NCBI GenBank assembly: GCA_947581865.1
Contig: CANPWA010000003.1
Span: 1 to 64,000 of the forward strand
From: an uncultured Acetatifactor sp.
GTDB taxonomy: Bacteria; Bacillota; Clostridia; Lachnospirales; Lachnospiraceae
Length of the DNA stretch: 64,000 nt
Direction of reading: 5' to 3'
The position numbers and the translations under genes are program-made. This document shows positions 1 to 7,767 of this stretch, in pieces. Under the pieces are notes generated by a model. It saw only the letters and a list, made by a program, of their open reading frames with translations. It was not told where the DNA came from and made no database searches. Positions within the stretch are counted from its first letter, which is position 1; every line of letters starts with the position of its first letter.

Positions 1-78
1 CAACTGAAGCAAAGTTTTTGGAGTTATTGTCTCATGGATGGGGAAAGGAAAACAGGTACGCATAATAGCGTACATACC

Positions 79-107
79 AAAAACGGAGCCAGGAAAACCG
101 GGCTCCG
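79..107 (-). terminator. Intrinsic terminator of the broken lipoprotein gene
   Basis: Arms CGGAGCC (84-90) and GGCTCCG (101-107) form a perfect 7-bp stem. Read on the minus strand the hairpin is followed by five T residues (83-79). It lies 14 bases after the stop of the minus-strand lipoprotein gene. Confidence 0.75.
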
Positions 108-120
108 CTTTCAGAATTTT

Positions 121-843
121 TTAATCTTTCACCACCGTCGGCAGCGCCGTGGCAAAGAGTTCCATCAGGGCATCCCTTTGGATGTCGTTGAAGTACACGC
201 CGCTCAGGGAGTAGAGGTCGCCGTCCGCGTTGAAGTAGAACATAAGATGATTCGTGGGCGGGATTATCTCCAAAAACCCGTCCCGGCCGCCGAAGATCTC
301 CAGGTCCTCATCCGAAAAATCCGCCTGCTCAATTATCATGTCCGCATAGGTCTCAAAGTCTGTGACGACCATATCCAGATACGCCACCCTGGATCCGCCC
401 ACGGACACAAACTCCGCGTGCTTTGCTTCTATGAAGCTCATGTCGCCGCCTGCGAAGCCCGCCTCCATGTTCGCCAGGTTGTCCTCGGTGAGTTCCGTGT
501 CAGCGGTCTCAAATCTCACCGTGGCGTTTACCTCTGCGCCGGTTTACAGCGTGTCATTGTAGAATAGCCGCCCGTTATCCTCGTCAAGGCTCCATTTGTC
601 GGCGGGGTAGCTGTACTTTGCGCCGTTGCCTGTCGCCTCCGCCGTGGCAAGACCGGTGACGTCAGGCAGCTCCAGGGCGGGGTACTCCGAGCCCGCGTCC
701 TCCTGCTGCGTGCTGCCGGTTTCCCTATCGCCGCCGGCCACGGCGTCGGTATTTACGCCGGCACCATTCCTGCCTCCGCAGGCTGCCAGCAGAACAATCA
801 GCGTCAGCATCAGCGCCATGAGTTTGATCGTCTTCTTCATCAT
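121..843 (-). pseudogene. Putative lipoprotein gene interrupted by one in-frame stop
   Basis: The protein begins MMKKTIKLMALMLTLIVLLA and continues ACGG, a signal peptide with a lipobox Cys, so it should be membrane-anchored on the outer face. The start ATG at 843 has a GGAGGG site just upstream. The reading frame hits TAA at 544-546 and then stays open in the same frame to 121 (next internal Met at 519), so a single codon separates two halves of what was a protein of about 240 residues. The C-terminal half is acidic and is probably a beta-rich domain; I do not recognise the family. This is either a true nonsense mutation (for example CAA to TAA) or a sequencing error. Promoter and terminator are intact. 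Confidence 0.7.
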
Positions 844-877
844 CAATCCCTCCTCGTTTTTGTCAAAAGACAGTAGC

Positions 878-906
878 AATATATCATTTTTCATCATATC
901 AGTCAA
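878..906 (-). promoter_or_regulatory. SigA-type promoter for the lipoprotein gene
   Basis: On the minus strand TTGACT (906-901), 17 bases, TATATT (883-878). Start of transcription would fall about 25 bases before the GGAGGG ribosome site. Confidence 0.6.
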
Positions 907-975
907 GCCGGGGCACCTTATCGCTGTTTTTTAGCACGATGAAAGTTGGAGATATAAGCAGACAAACACGAAGTC

Positions 976-1389
976 TTACAAAACCATCATTAAGGTCCCT
1001 GCTCCGATCAGAACGCATCCAATCGCTGATCTTATGGTAAATTCTTCATGCAGAAAAACAAATGCCAGCACCAACGTGATGACTACAGACAGCTTATCGA
1101 TCGGGACGACCTTTGAGGCATCTCCCATCTGTAAAGCTTTATAATAACATAGCCATGATGCTCCCGTGGCAAGACCGGACAGGATCAGGAAAGTCCAACT
1201 CTTCTGGCTGATCGACCTGATGCCGCCCTGCTGATGCGTAGCAAACACCATCCCCCATGCCATGACAACAACAACCATCGTGCGGATCGCAGTAGCAAGG
1301 TTAGAACCGATACCTTCGATTCCTGCCTTTGCAAGTATTGATGTTAAAGCGGCAAAGACTGCCGAACCGAGTGCGAACCAAAACCACAT
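976..1389 (-). CDS. EamA/DMT-family half-size permease
   Basis: A 137-residue, very hydrophobic protein with four to five membrane segments. It has the typical single-EamA-domain length (about 140 residues, half of the usual ten-helix DMT exporter), so it probably acts as a dimer or pairs with another half. The stretch GASWLCYYKALQMGDASKV is the EamA signature before the fourth helix. I chose ATG 1389 because GGAGGG lies 9 bases upstream; a longer start at 1434 lacks a site. The substrate cannot be told from sequence. It stands alone, between the broken lipoprotein gene and the divergent MATE gene. Confidence 0.8.
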   Translation of the reverse strand: MWFWFALGSAVFAALTSILAKAGIEGIGSNLATAIRTMVVVVMAWGMVFATHQQGGIRSISQKSWTFLILSGLATGASWLCYYKALQMGDASKVVPIDKLSVVITLVLAFVFLHEEFTIRSAIGCVLIGAGTLMMVL

Positions 1390-1533
1390 CTCTATGTACC
1401 CTCCCACATAATTATGATTTGTCATAGAAAACATTATACTCGTTCCAGCAGGAAAAGTATAGCGGGATATTGTGATTTGAAAAGTGTATCCTAACGGTGC
1501 ATTTTTTACGGTGCATTTTTGTGCAAAATTGCC

Positions 1534-1562
1534 TTTGCTTTTTGGGGAAAATCTGATATGAT
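1534..1562 (+). promoter_or_regulatory. Promoter for the MATE gene leader
   Basis: TTTGCT (1534-1539), 17-base spacer, TATGAT (1557-1562). The predicted start near 1569 puts the terminator-like hairpin at 1581-1619 inside the transcript leader. Confidence 0.55.
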
Positions 1563-1580
1563 AAACATAGTGTGTAGCCG

Positions 1581-1619
1581 AAAAGGTGTAAGTCCAGCTG
1601 ACGGACTTGCACCTTTTTT
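1581..1619 (+). terminator. Terminator hairpin in the leader of the MATE gene (possible attenuator)
   Basis: A 15-bp stem pairs 1581-1595 with 1603-1617 around a 7-base loop (1596-1602); the core GTGTAAGTCC pairs with GGACTTGCAC and has one G-T pair. The 3' arm runs into six T residues. It sits between the promoter at 1534-1562 and the ribosome site at 1629-1635, so the gene can only be expressed if this terminator is bypassed. Confidence 0.7.
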
Positions 1620-1641
1620 GCGTTTATCAGGAGGTAAGTAA

Positions 1642-3051
1642 ATGGAACAGAATCAAGCGTATCTCGCCGATGAAAAAATCGGCAGACTCATGGGCAAATA
1701 TGCCGTGCCCTGTATCATCTCACTTTTGGTCGGCGCATTATATAATATCGTCGATCAGATTTTCATAGCCAATGCGGATTATCTCGGTTCCTTCGGAAAT
1801 GCCGCCAATACAGTCGTTTTTCCGCTGACGGTCATTGCTCTTGCCATTGCCGTGATGATCGGCGACGGATGCTGCGCGTTTGTCAGTCTCAGCTTTGGAA
1901 AAAACAGATCTGCCGAAGCTTCCCGCAGCATGGGAAACGCTATCCTGCTGACCGTTATCGCGAGTGTTGTTCTGACGGCGGTCTATCTGATCTTTCGTGA
2001 TCCGATCATTGCCATGTTCGGCGGAACGGTCAACGAGGAGACCTTCCGCTGCTCGCAGGAGTATTTCTTTTGGATCGCCCTCGGCATTCCGTTCTATATG
2101 TTTGGGCAGGCTATGAATCCGGTGATCCGGGCGGACGGCAGCCCGAAATTTGCTATGGCGTCAACTCTTGCGGGGGCGGTCATCAATATCATTCTCGACC
2201 CGGTCTTCATTTTTATTTTCAAATGGGGCATGATGGGAGCTGCAACAGCCACCGTGATCGGACAGATCGCAACCGCTGCGCTTACAATAGGGTATCTTTT
2301 TCACACAAAGGCAATAAGACTGACAAAAGAGGATTTCAGGCTGAACGGAAAAATCCTCCGCAAAACATTGATGCTTGGGATATGCAGCTTCTTATCGCAG
2401 GTCTCCCTTGTCGCGGCAATGGCTGCCATCAATAATATGATCCGCAAATATGGCGCGGAGGATGTCATTTTCGGGCAGGAGCAGTATGCCCAGATTCCGA
2501 TGGCGGTGGTGGGAATCGTGATGAAATTCTTTCAGATCGTGATCTCTATTGTTGTCGGCATGGCGGCAGGGTGTATCCCCATTGTCGGATTTAATATGGG
2601 CGCAGGGCGCAGGGACCGTGTCAAAGGGCTGTTTACCCGGCTGCTGACCGCCGAGGCGCTTGTCGGTTTGGCGGCGCTGCTGATAGCAGAGGGATTTCCG
2701 GGCGCGCTGATCCGCATTTTTGGAGCGGCAAATGAGAGCGTATATTACACGGGATTTGCCATAAAAGCGTTTCGGATTTATCTATGTATGATGGTATTCG
2801 CCTGTGTCAATAAAGCGGCGTTTATCTTATTACAGGCAATGGGAAAAGCCGCGGCGTCCACCATACTTTCCATGGTGAGGGAAATCATGTTTGGCGTAGG
2901 GTTTGCCCTGCTTCTGCCGGTCTTTTTCGGGCTTGACGGTGTCCTTTACTCCATGCCGGTATCGGATGCGCTCACGGCGGTCGTGTCCGCGGCTGTGATC
3001 GCTTTGACCTACCGGCAGCTGTCGGAAAAAGAACATAAAGTATTTGTCTGA
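1642..3051 (+). CDS. MATE family efflux transporter
   Basis: A 469-residue integral membrane protein of the MATE/NorM-DinF superfamily, which exports cationic drugs or metabolites in exchange for Na+ or H+. It has about 12 hydrophobic helices in two halves, and the N-terminal pattern KYAVPCIISLLVGALYNIVD followed by QIFI typical of the clostridial (MepA-like) branch. The start ATG has a near-perfect AGGAGGT site 6 bases upstream. It is monocistronic, behind a leader terminator. The substrate is unknown; a second, divergent MATE gene lies at 11574-12938. Confidence 0.92.
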   Translation: MEQNQAYLADEKIGRLMGKYAVPCIISLLVGALYNIVDQIFIANADYLGSFGNAANTVVFPLTVIALAIAVMIGDGCCAFVSLSFGKNRSAEASRSMGNAILLTVIASVVLTAVYLIFRDPIIAMFGGTVNEETFRCSQEYFFWIALGIPFYMFGQAMNPVIRADGSPKFAMASTLAGAVINIILDPVFIFIFKWGMMGAATATVIGQIATAALTIGYLFHTKAIRLTKEDFRLNGKILRKTLMLGICSFLSQVSLVAAMAAINNMIRKYGAEDVIFGQEQYAQIPMAVVGIVMKFFQIVISIVVGMAAGCIPIVGFNMGAGRRDRVKGLFTRLLTAEALVGLAALLIAEGFPGALIRIFGAANESVYYTGFAIKAFRIYLCMMVFACVNKAAFILLQAMGKAAASTILSMVREIMFGVGFALLLPVFFGLDGVLYSMPVSDALTAVVSAAVIALTYRQLSEKEHKVFV

Positions 3052-3086
3052 CGCTGTTTTTGCCTGCCGCGCATTTGATGTAACCG

Positions 3087-3115
3087 TTGACATTATAACT
3101 CGGAAGATTTATAAT
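3087..3115 (+). promoter_or_regulatory. Perfect-consensus SigA promoter of the macrodomain remnant
   Basis: TTGACA (3087-3092), 17-base spacer, TATAAT (3110-3115). A GAGGG site precedes the ATG at 3216. This is a full consensus promoter feeding a truncated gene. Confidence 0.75.
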
Positions 3116-3215
3116 ATGCAAAAATTCCATTTTCACGAGAATCCTGATGCGGACTGCACTGTGGCAGCTGTTGCGAGATTGACCCTGCACGGGCTGTCGG
3201 GAAAAGAGGGATACA

Positions 3216-3869
3216 ATGAAACAATTGGAGCGACGGTTATTTTTGATTCAAAAATTGATGAGTGAAGCACCGCAGTACCGGAATCTGAACATTCCTGATG
3301 ATACGACCGGGCAGAAAAGGCTGCTCCGTTCCCTTCTGAATGTCCGCCCGCCTCACCCTGTTGGAGAGGATTTTCTGGCGGTGCAGGACGAATATCTTGG
3401 GGAGGAGCTTGCCTTACGCGGCATTACGGATCTTTCGGAGCTGACACCTGTGGAGGACGGTATCTATCTTTGGCAGGGCGACATCACCACGCTGCGCTGC
3501 GGAGCCATCGTGAACGCCGCAAACTCCCTGCTGACCGGCTGTTATGTCCCCTGTCACGGATGTATTGACAATGTGATCCACACTTATGCCGGGGTACAGC
3601 TCCGCCTCGCCTGCAGCGAACTGATGAATAGACAGGGGAGTGAGGAACCTGTGGGACAGGCAAAGATCACAGCCGCTTATAACCTGCCCTGCAGTTATGT
3701 CCTGCACACGGTGGGACCGATCATTCACGGAGAAGTGACGGCACGGGACCGGGAGCTGTTAGCCTCCTGTTACCGTTCCTGTCTCGCGCTGGCAAAGGAA
3801 AATAAGGTCGAAAGCGTGGCGTTCTGCTGTATCTCCACGGGGGAGTTCCATTGGGACATACTCCGATAA
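3216..3869 (+). pseudogene. Zinc-type macrodomain protein ADP-ribosyl hydrolase, C-terminally truncated
   Basis: Residues 1-70 resemble the N-terminal extension, and from about 88 the macrodomain of the SirTM-linked, zinc-binding type: WQGDITTL, IVNAANS, then GCYVPCHGCIDNVIHT (zinc ligands and active-site loop) and VLHTVGPI. Family members remove ADP-ribose from protein, partnered with SirTM. Homology stops right after FCCISTGEFH, where the last 50 or so residues of the domain should follow; only DILR and a stop remain. The next bases encode part of a sirtuin in another frame, so a deletion removed the 3' end of this gene and the 5' end of the next. The phosphate-binding C-terminal part of the fold is missing, so activity is unlikely. 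Confidence 0.8.
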
Positions 3870-4045
3870 CATCCGGCGGTTTCTTCCCTTTTGAAAACCG
3901 CGGGGAATATTGGGTCTGGCGGAGCCGCCATATATACTGGAACCGCTATGTTGACCATCAGTTCCAGCGCGCGGGCTATGATAAAAAGCTGCTTTTCTAC
4001 ACCCGGGGCGATTATGGTCTGTTCCGGTGTTCGGAGCCCTTGCAG
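3851..4045 (+). pseudogene. Remnant of a class M sirtuin (SirTM) gene
   Basis: In the frame starting at 3851 the translation SGGFFPF, then EYWVWRSRHIYWNRY, then VDHQFQRAGYDKKLLFYTRG and DYGLFRCS matches the middle of SirTM-type NAD-dependent ADP-ribosyltransferases. The N-terminal Rossmann GAG motif is absent. About 25 residues are deleted between NRY and VDHQF (the catalytic-core segment including TTN), and everything after the first zinc Cys region is lost. It directly abuts the truncated macrodomain gene, the usual operon partner. I infer at least three deletions; no functional protein can be made. Confidence 0.75.
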
Positions 4046-4069
4046 GCTGGAGTGTGGGAGACGGTATCG

Positions 4070-4579
4070 TTATCCTCTGCGAAAACGGTCAGATGGGCGT
4101 TTCGGGTTACTTTTTTGCCGGTATGCCCAATATTTGTTTGTTACGAAATTCATGGGAACCGTGATGACAAGATTTAGTGCCGCCGCCAGCAGATTCCCCA
4201 AAAAGACAGCGTCCAGCCGCTCATAACCGGCATTGACCAGACGGGTTCCCAGGGGCTCCATGAAACGGCTGATCTTGATGAGATCGATCCAAAACACCAA
4301 AAGCGCCGCGCTTGCCAGATACCCCCACAGATATGCTGCATAGGTTTTTATGAGTACCTTCCACCAGACCCGTTTCTCTTCGTCAGGCTGTTCGGTGAAG
4401 ACATATCTGCTGCTCCAGAAATAGGCGTTCAGTACACTCAGCAAAAATCCGATGAAGCTGGCGGCGAGATAGTGCATCTTCCCATACACAAGGATGGCAT
4501 AGACTGCCTCGCTGACCACAGTGTTGGACACGCCCACCAATGCAAATTTTATGAATTGTATCATATTATTCTTTTTCAT
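4070..4579 (-). CDS. GtrA family membrane protein
   Basis: A 169-residue protein with four membrane helices and the GtrA/DPMS signature: FALVGVSNTVVSEAVYAIL near the N-terminus, LSVLNAYFWSSRYVF, and a closing NFVTNKYWAYR. GtrA proteins are thought to help flip polyprenyl-phosphate sugars across the membrane. A 40-residue insertion between helices 2 and 4 with an extra amphipathic part is longer than average. It is the last gene of the minus-strand sugar operon, 19 bases after the large membrane protein, and it pairs naturally with the GT2 enzyme two genes upstream. The ribosome site is weak (GCGGTG), suggesting coupling to the upstream gene. Confidence 0.85.
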   Translation of the reverse strand: MKKNNMIQFIKFALVGVSNTVVSEAVYAILVYGKMHYLAASFIGFLLSVLNAYFWSSRYVFTEQPDEEKRVWWKVLIKTYAAYLWGYLASAALLVFWIDLIKISRFMEPLGTRLVNAGYERLDAVFLGNLLAAALNLVITVPMNFVTNKYWAYRQKSNPKRPSDRFRRG

Positions 4580-4598
4580 GTTTCACACCGCTTTCTCG

Positions 4599-6365
4599 TT
4601 ATTTCCGATAAAAACGGACATAGATGCCGTCTGTCACCGTGCTGTATCCAAACTCATTCTCAATATACTGCATGATCCAGCTGTCGGGATGCTCCTTCAG
4701 GTCGCCGTACCAGCAGTCCACCACGATCACATCCGGTTTTTTCTCCGGGTAACATTCCCAATAGGTCAGCAGCCGTTCGTCATAGCTTGTGGGATCCACG
4801 ATGGAGAAGTGGCTCACGGAGAGATTTTGGAAGAGATAGGGGGTGGTGCCTGCCGTCCCCGGCATATTGGTGACGATCAGACAATTTTCACCTTCGCGGA
4901 TGTTCTGCCGGAAATCTTCATAAGTACAGTTGGTAATATATGCCTGAATGTAGTTGGTAAAGATTCCTGCCGCCGGTCCCTCTTTAATGATCCCCCGCAC
5001 TTGTGCAACGGTGCTGATGCGGCCGGCCCGCAGGGTATATCCTTTGCCAAAAACCGCAAAAAAGGACATGCTGAATAACAGCAGATAAATCAGCGCCGCG
5101 TTTTTTTTACCGGTTTTGTGTTCCAGGGCACAGACCAGGAGCGCCAGGGACAAGACGGCGCCCAAAACGCCGTGGGAGATGGAGTAATAAACTCCCAGAT
5201 CGCTCATGTATATGGTCGCCAGAATGGTCAGCACCCCGCCCACGATTCCGGGGAACAACAGAGTTCTGCGCCGGCCGGCATAATGCCATGCCAGCGCCGC
5301 CGCGAGATACAGCATCAGAAGATGAACCTGGGGCTCATCGTATCCCGACCGGCGGATAGTCCAGTAATAGAACTGGACGAGTTCGGCTCCCAACACAAGA
5401 AATACGGCAAAGACCGGGACGGAGAAGCCGGGGGGCTGCTTTGTCCTGCTGCGCCGCAGGATACAGTCTGCCAATCCCCAGATTGCTCCGCCTATGCCGG
5501 CACAGATACCAAAGTGGAGGAGCATGAGTTTCCCGTCCCGCAGCAGCACGGATGCCCGGGTCTGTGCTCCCGGGGAGAGATCGTGGGTCAGGTCAAAATT
5601 CAGTATATAATTCAGGTTTCGCAAAAACTCTTCCGGTGAGACCTTTGACAGGATGACAAAAAACCATATGACGGCACATAATGCGCATATTCCCGAAAAC
5701 AGGATTCCGTCCTTCAGAGCCGGGCGGACAGACCACTTTTCGTCGGAGGCGTTTCTTTTGCCGGAACGGAAGGCTATGACAGCCAGGAAAAAGGGAAACA
5801 GCAGGATGCCGGACGGATAGGAGAGGACTTCCAAAGCCATGCTCACCCCGGCGGGGAGCAGCCAGGCTTTCCGTAAGGGGTTTTTGTTTTCCTGCCCGGA
5901 ATCAGGCAGATAATACTGAAACAGGGAAAGTACCGTTATGGTAAAGAACCATAGCTGCAGATTGGAAAATTCGGGTATCTGGATCAGTTTGGGCACAAAG
6001 TTAAAATAACAGCAGCCCAACAGGAATGCGTAGTCCCGTTTCAGGAATTTTTGCAGAACTTTTGTCAGCCATACGGTCAGACCCAGCTGGATTCCCAATG
6101 TGACAAAACGCATAAAGAGCACCACACCGGTGAGCCCCCCTGTGACGGCCCGGAACAACTGCATCAGCCAGATGCACGCAAAGGCAGAAGTCTGGTGAGG
6201 TTCCCACATCGTTCCGAAGAGGGTATCCCCTGACAGACAGCGGTAAGCCATGACAAGCTGATATTCCTCGTCCATGGTATAGTCTACAAAAATAATTTTA
6301 ACGGCAGCCAATACGCTGCCCAGTATAAGCAGGATGTTTAATCTTCGATAGGTTTTTTGTGACAC
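4599..6365 (-). CDS. Large polytopic membrane protein, probable GT-C-like glycosyltransferase
   Basis: 588 residues with about ten hydrophobic segments up to residue 450, followed by a soluble C-terminal domain of some 120 residues. The first extracytoplasmic loop carries DYTMDEEYQ soon after helix 1, an acidic motif in the place where GT-C transferases keep their catalytic Asp/Glu. I do not recognise a named family. The start overlaps the GT2 gene by 28 bases, so the two are translationally linked. By context it would transfer a lipid-linked sugar made by the GT2 enzyme to an outside acceptor, but this is inference; a polymer synthase or unrelated membrane protein cannot be excluded. Confidence 0.6.
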   Translation of the reverse strand: MSQKTYRRLNILLILGSVLAAVKIIFVDYTMDEEYQLVMAYRCLSGDTLFGTMWEPHQTSAFACIWLMQLFRAVTGGLTGVVLFMRFVTLGIQLGLTVWLTKVLQKFLKRDYAFLLGCCYFNFVPKLIQIPEFSNLQLWFFTITVLSLFQYYLPDSGQENKNPLRKAWLLPAGVSMALEVLSYPSGILLFPFFLAVIAFRSGKRNASDEKWSVRPALKDGILFSGICALCAVIWFFVILSKVSPEEFLRNLNYILNFDLTHDLSPGAQTRASVLLRDGKLMLLHFGICAGIGGAIWGLADCILRRSRTKQPPGFSVPVFAVFLVLGAELVQFYYWTIRRSGYDEPQVHLLMLYLAAALAWHYAGRRRTLLFPGIVGGVLTILATIYMSDLGVYYSISHGVLGAVLSLALLVCALEHKTGKKNAALIYLLLFSMSFFAVFGKGYTLRAGRISTVAQVRGIIKEGPAAGIFTNYIQAYITNCTYEDFRQNIREGENCLIVTNMPGTAGTTPYLFQNLSVSHFSIVDPTSYDERLLTYWECYPEKKPDVIVVDCWYGDLKEHPDSWIMQYIENEFGYSTVTDGIYVRFYRK

Positions 6366-7318
6366 GTTTCTTCTCCGGCAGGGGTGTGATACTCTGATAC
6401 GATTTCTTCGTCAATGATAAAAGGAGGTCTCGAGCGGGAAGCATCCAGCGTGCGCCAGAGATATTCCCCCAAAATCCCCAGCATGGACAGGATGAGCCCT
6501 GCCGACAAAAGAACCACACACATCAGGGAAGACCAGCCGATGATGGGAACTCCCTTGGTAAAATATTCCACCAGCACACTGATCAGGAGGATCAGAGCAA
6601 ACAGGTCGAAGAGTGCGCCCACATAGCTCATCATACGGATGGGCACATAGGAAAAGCTCATCATGGAATCCAGCACCAGTTTAAACTTCTTGGCAAAGGT
6701 CCAGCGGGATTTCCCTTTTTCCCGGTCTTTCCTGTCAAAGTAGACTTTGTCCGTGCAAAAGCCCGCCCAGAGGACCTGCAGGGTCAGGCTGGAGTTTTTC
6801 TCGTCCAGACGTTCCAGCACCTCAATGACTTTTCTGTCGATCAGATAGCAGTCGCATCCTCCGACCGGCATATTTTTATTGACAAATTTCCTCACCATCG
6901 CATAATACAGATTGGCAAAAAAGACCTTTACCGCGTTTTCGTCCCGGGAACGGCGCACGGCCAGGACCACTTTATAGCCCTGTTTCCATCGCTCGTACAT
7001 TTCCATGATCAGTGTGGAGTCCTCCTGCAGGTCCGCCTGTTTGGTCACGGCACAGTCCCCTGTGCAGACGCTCAGACCCGCCAGGAGAGCAGCGTGTTCG
7101 CCGAAATTGCGGGACAGCTTTACCAAATGAACATTCTCGTCCAGCGCTTTTATCTCATTCATGATCTTCCAGGAATTGTCTCCGGAGCCGTCGTCCACGA
7201 AGACCAGCTCGTATTCGCCGATCGCCCCGCCCAGGATCTTGTCCTTCATATCCCGGTACAGATCCATCAAGGTATCTTCATTATAATACACAGGAATGAC
7301 TATGGATATTTTACTCAT
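6338..7318 (-). CDS. GT2 polyprenyl-phosphate glycosyltransferase (GtrB/ArnC-like)
   Basis: 326 residues. The N-terminal GT-A domain has SIVIPVYYNE, the nucleotide-binding FVDDGSGDNSW and the metal/acceptor motif KQADLQED; two C-terminal membrane helices (about 235-255 and 262-290) are followed by a basic-acidic tail. This is the layout of DPM1/ArnC/GtrB enzymes, which transfer a sugar from a nucleotide to undecaprenyl or dolichyl phosphate on the cytoplasmic face. It sits 3 bases after the cupin isomerase gene and overlaps the following membrane protein. The sugar is likely the product of the aminotransferase and isomerase encoded just upstream. Confidence 0.9.
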   Translation of the reverse strand: MSKISIVIPVYYNEDTLMDLYRDMKDKILGGAIGEYELVFVDDGSGDNSWKIMNEIKALDENVHLVKLSRNFGEHAALLAGLSVCTGDCAVTKQADLQEDSTLIMEMYERWKQGYKVVLAVRRSRDENAVKVFFANLYYAMVRKFVNKNMPVGGCDCYLIDRKVIEVLERLDEKNSSLTLQVLWAGFCTDKVYFDRKDREKGKSRWTFAKKFKLVLDSMMSFSYVPIRMMSYVGALFDLFALILLISVLVEYFTKGVPIIGWSSLMCVVLLSAGLILSMLGILGEYLWRTLDASRSRPPFIIDEEIVSEYHTPAGEETCHKKPIED

Positions 7319-7321
7319 AAC

Positions 7322-7741
7322 TTAAACCTTTCCTTTTATCTCCCGCAGATATTCCTGATAATCCCGTATATATTCCTTCCCGTCATAATGGCGGCTGCAG
7401 AGCACCAGCAAAATAGAATCCGCAGAAAAATCATACATGTCTTTCCAGACCATCGGGGACAGATACAGCCCCATGCCCGGCTGGTTCAGTTCGATCACGG
7501 CAGTTTCCGAGCCGTTGTCCACCTTCACTTTACTGCTTCCGCCCACATTGACAAGCAGAAATTCGGTCTCCCGGTTTGCATGCTGACCGCGGATCACTGT
7601 GGCGTCGGAGCCGTAAATATAGAATACCCGCTTGATGTCAAAGGGAATGTCCCATCCCTCGCCTTCGATCACCACAAGATTTCCCCGCTCGTCCCCCAGA
7701 TCTTTAAAGTAAATTAACTTATATTGTTCCTCTAACTTCAT
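7322..7741 (-). CDS. FdtA/QdtA-like cupin, sugar 3,4-ketoisomerase family
   Basis: About 139 residues from ATG 7741; an upstream TTG at 7771 overlapping the aminotransferase stop is possible, but the family normally starts just before the LIYFKDLGDERGNLVVIE motif seen here. The single WxcM/FdtA cupin domain contains IPFDIKRVFYIYG and RGQHANRETEFLLVNVGGS, with the catalytic His of the RGxHAxxxxxQ/E region. The second conserved Gln is replaced by Glu in RETEF. Family members convert dTDP-4-keto-6-deoxyglucose to its 3-keto isomer before transamination. The gene follows the DegT aminotransferase, exactly as fdtA and fdtB pair elsewhere. Confidence 0.82.
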   Translation of the reverse strand: MKLEEQYKLIYFKDLGDERGNLVVIEGEGWDIPFDIKRVFYIYGSDATVIRGQHANRETEFLLVNVGGSSKVKVDNGSETAVIELNQPGMGLYLSPMVWKDMYDFSADSILLVLCSRHYDGKEYIRDYQEYLREIKGKV

Positions 7742-7767
7742 ATCTCTTATCCCGAACTCTCTTTTCG

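Noticed and set aside
34..567. 177-codon plus-strand frame
   Set aside because: Runs against the broken lipoprotein gene across its terminator; it has no ribosome site.
1412..1612. 66-codon minus-strand frame
   Set aside because: Covers the promoter and terminator of the MATE leader; Cys/His-rich random translation with no ribosome site.
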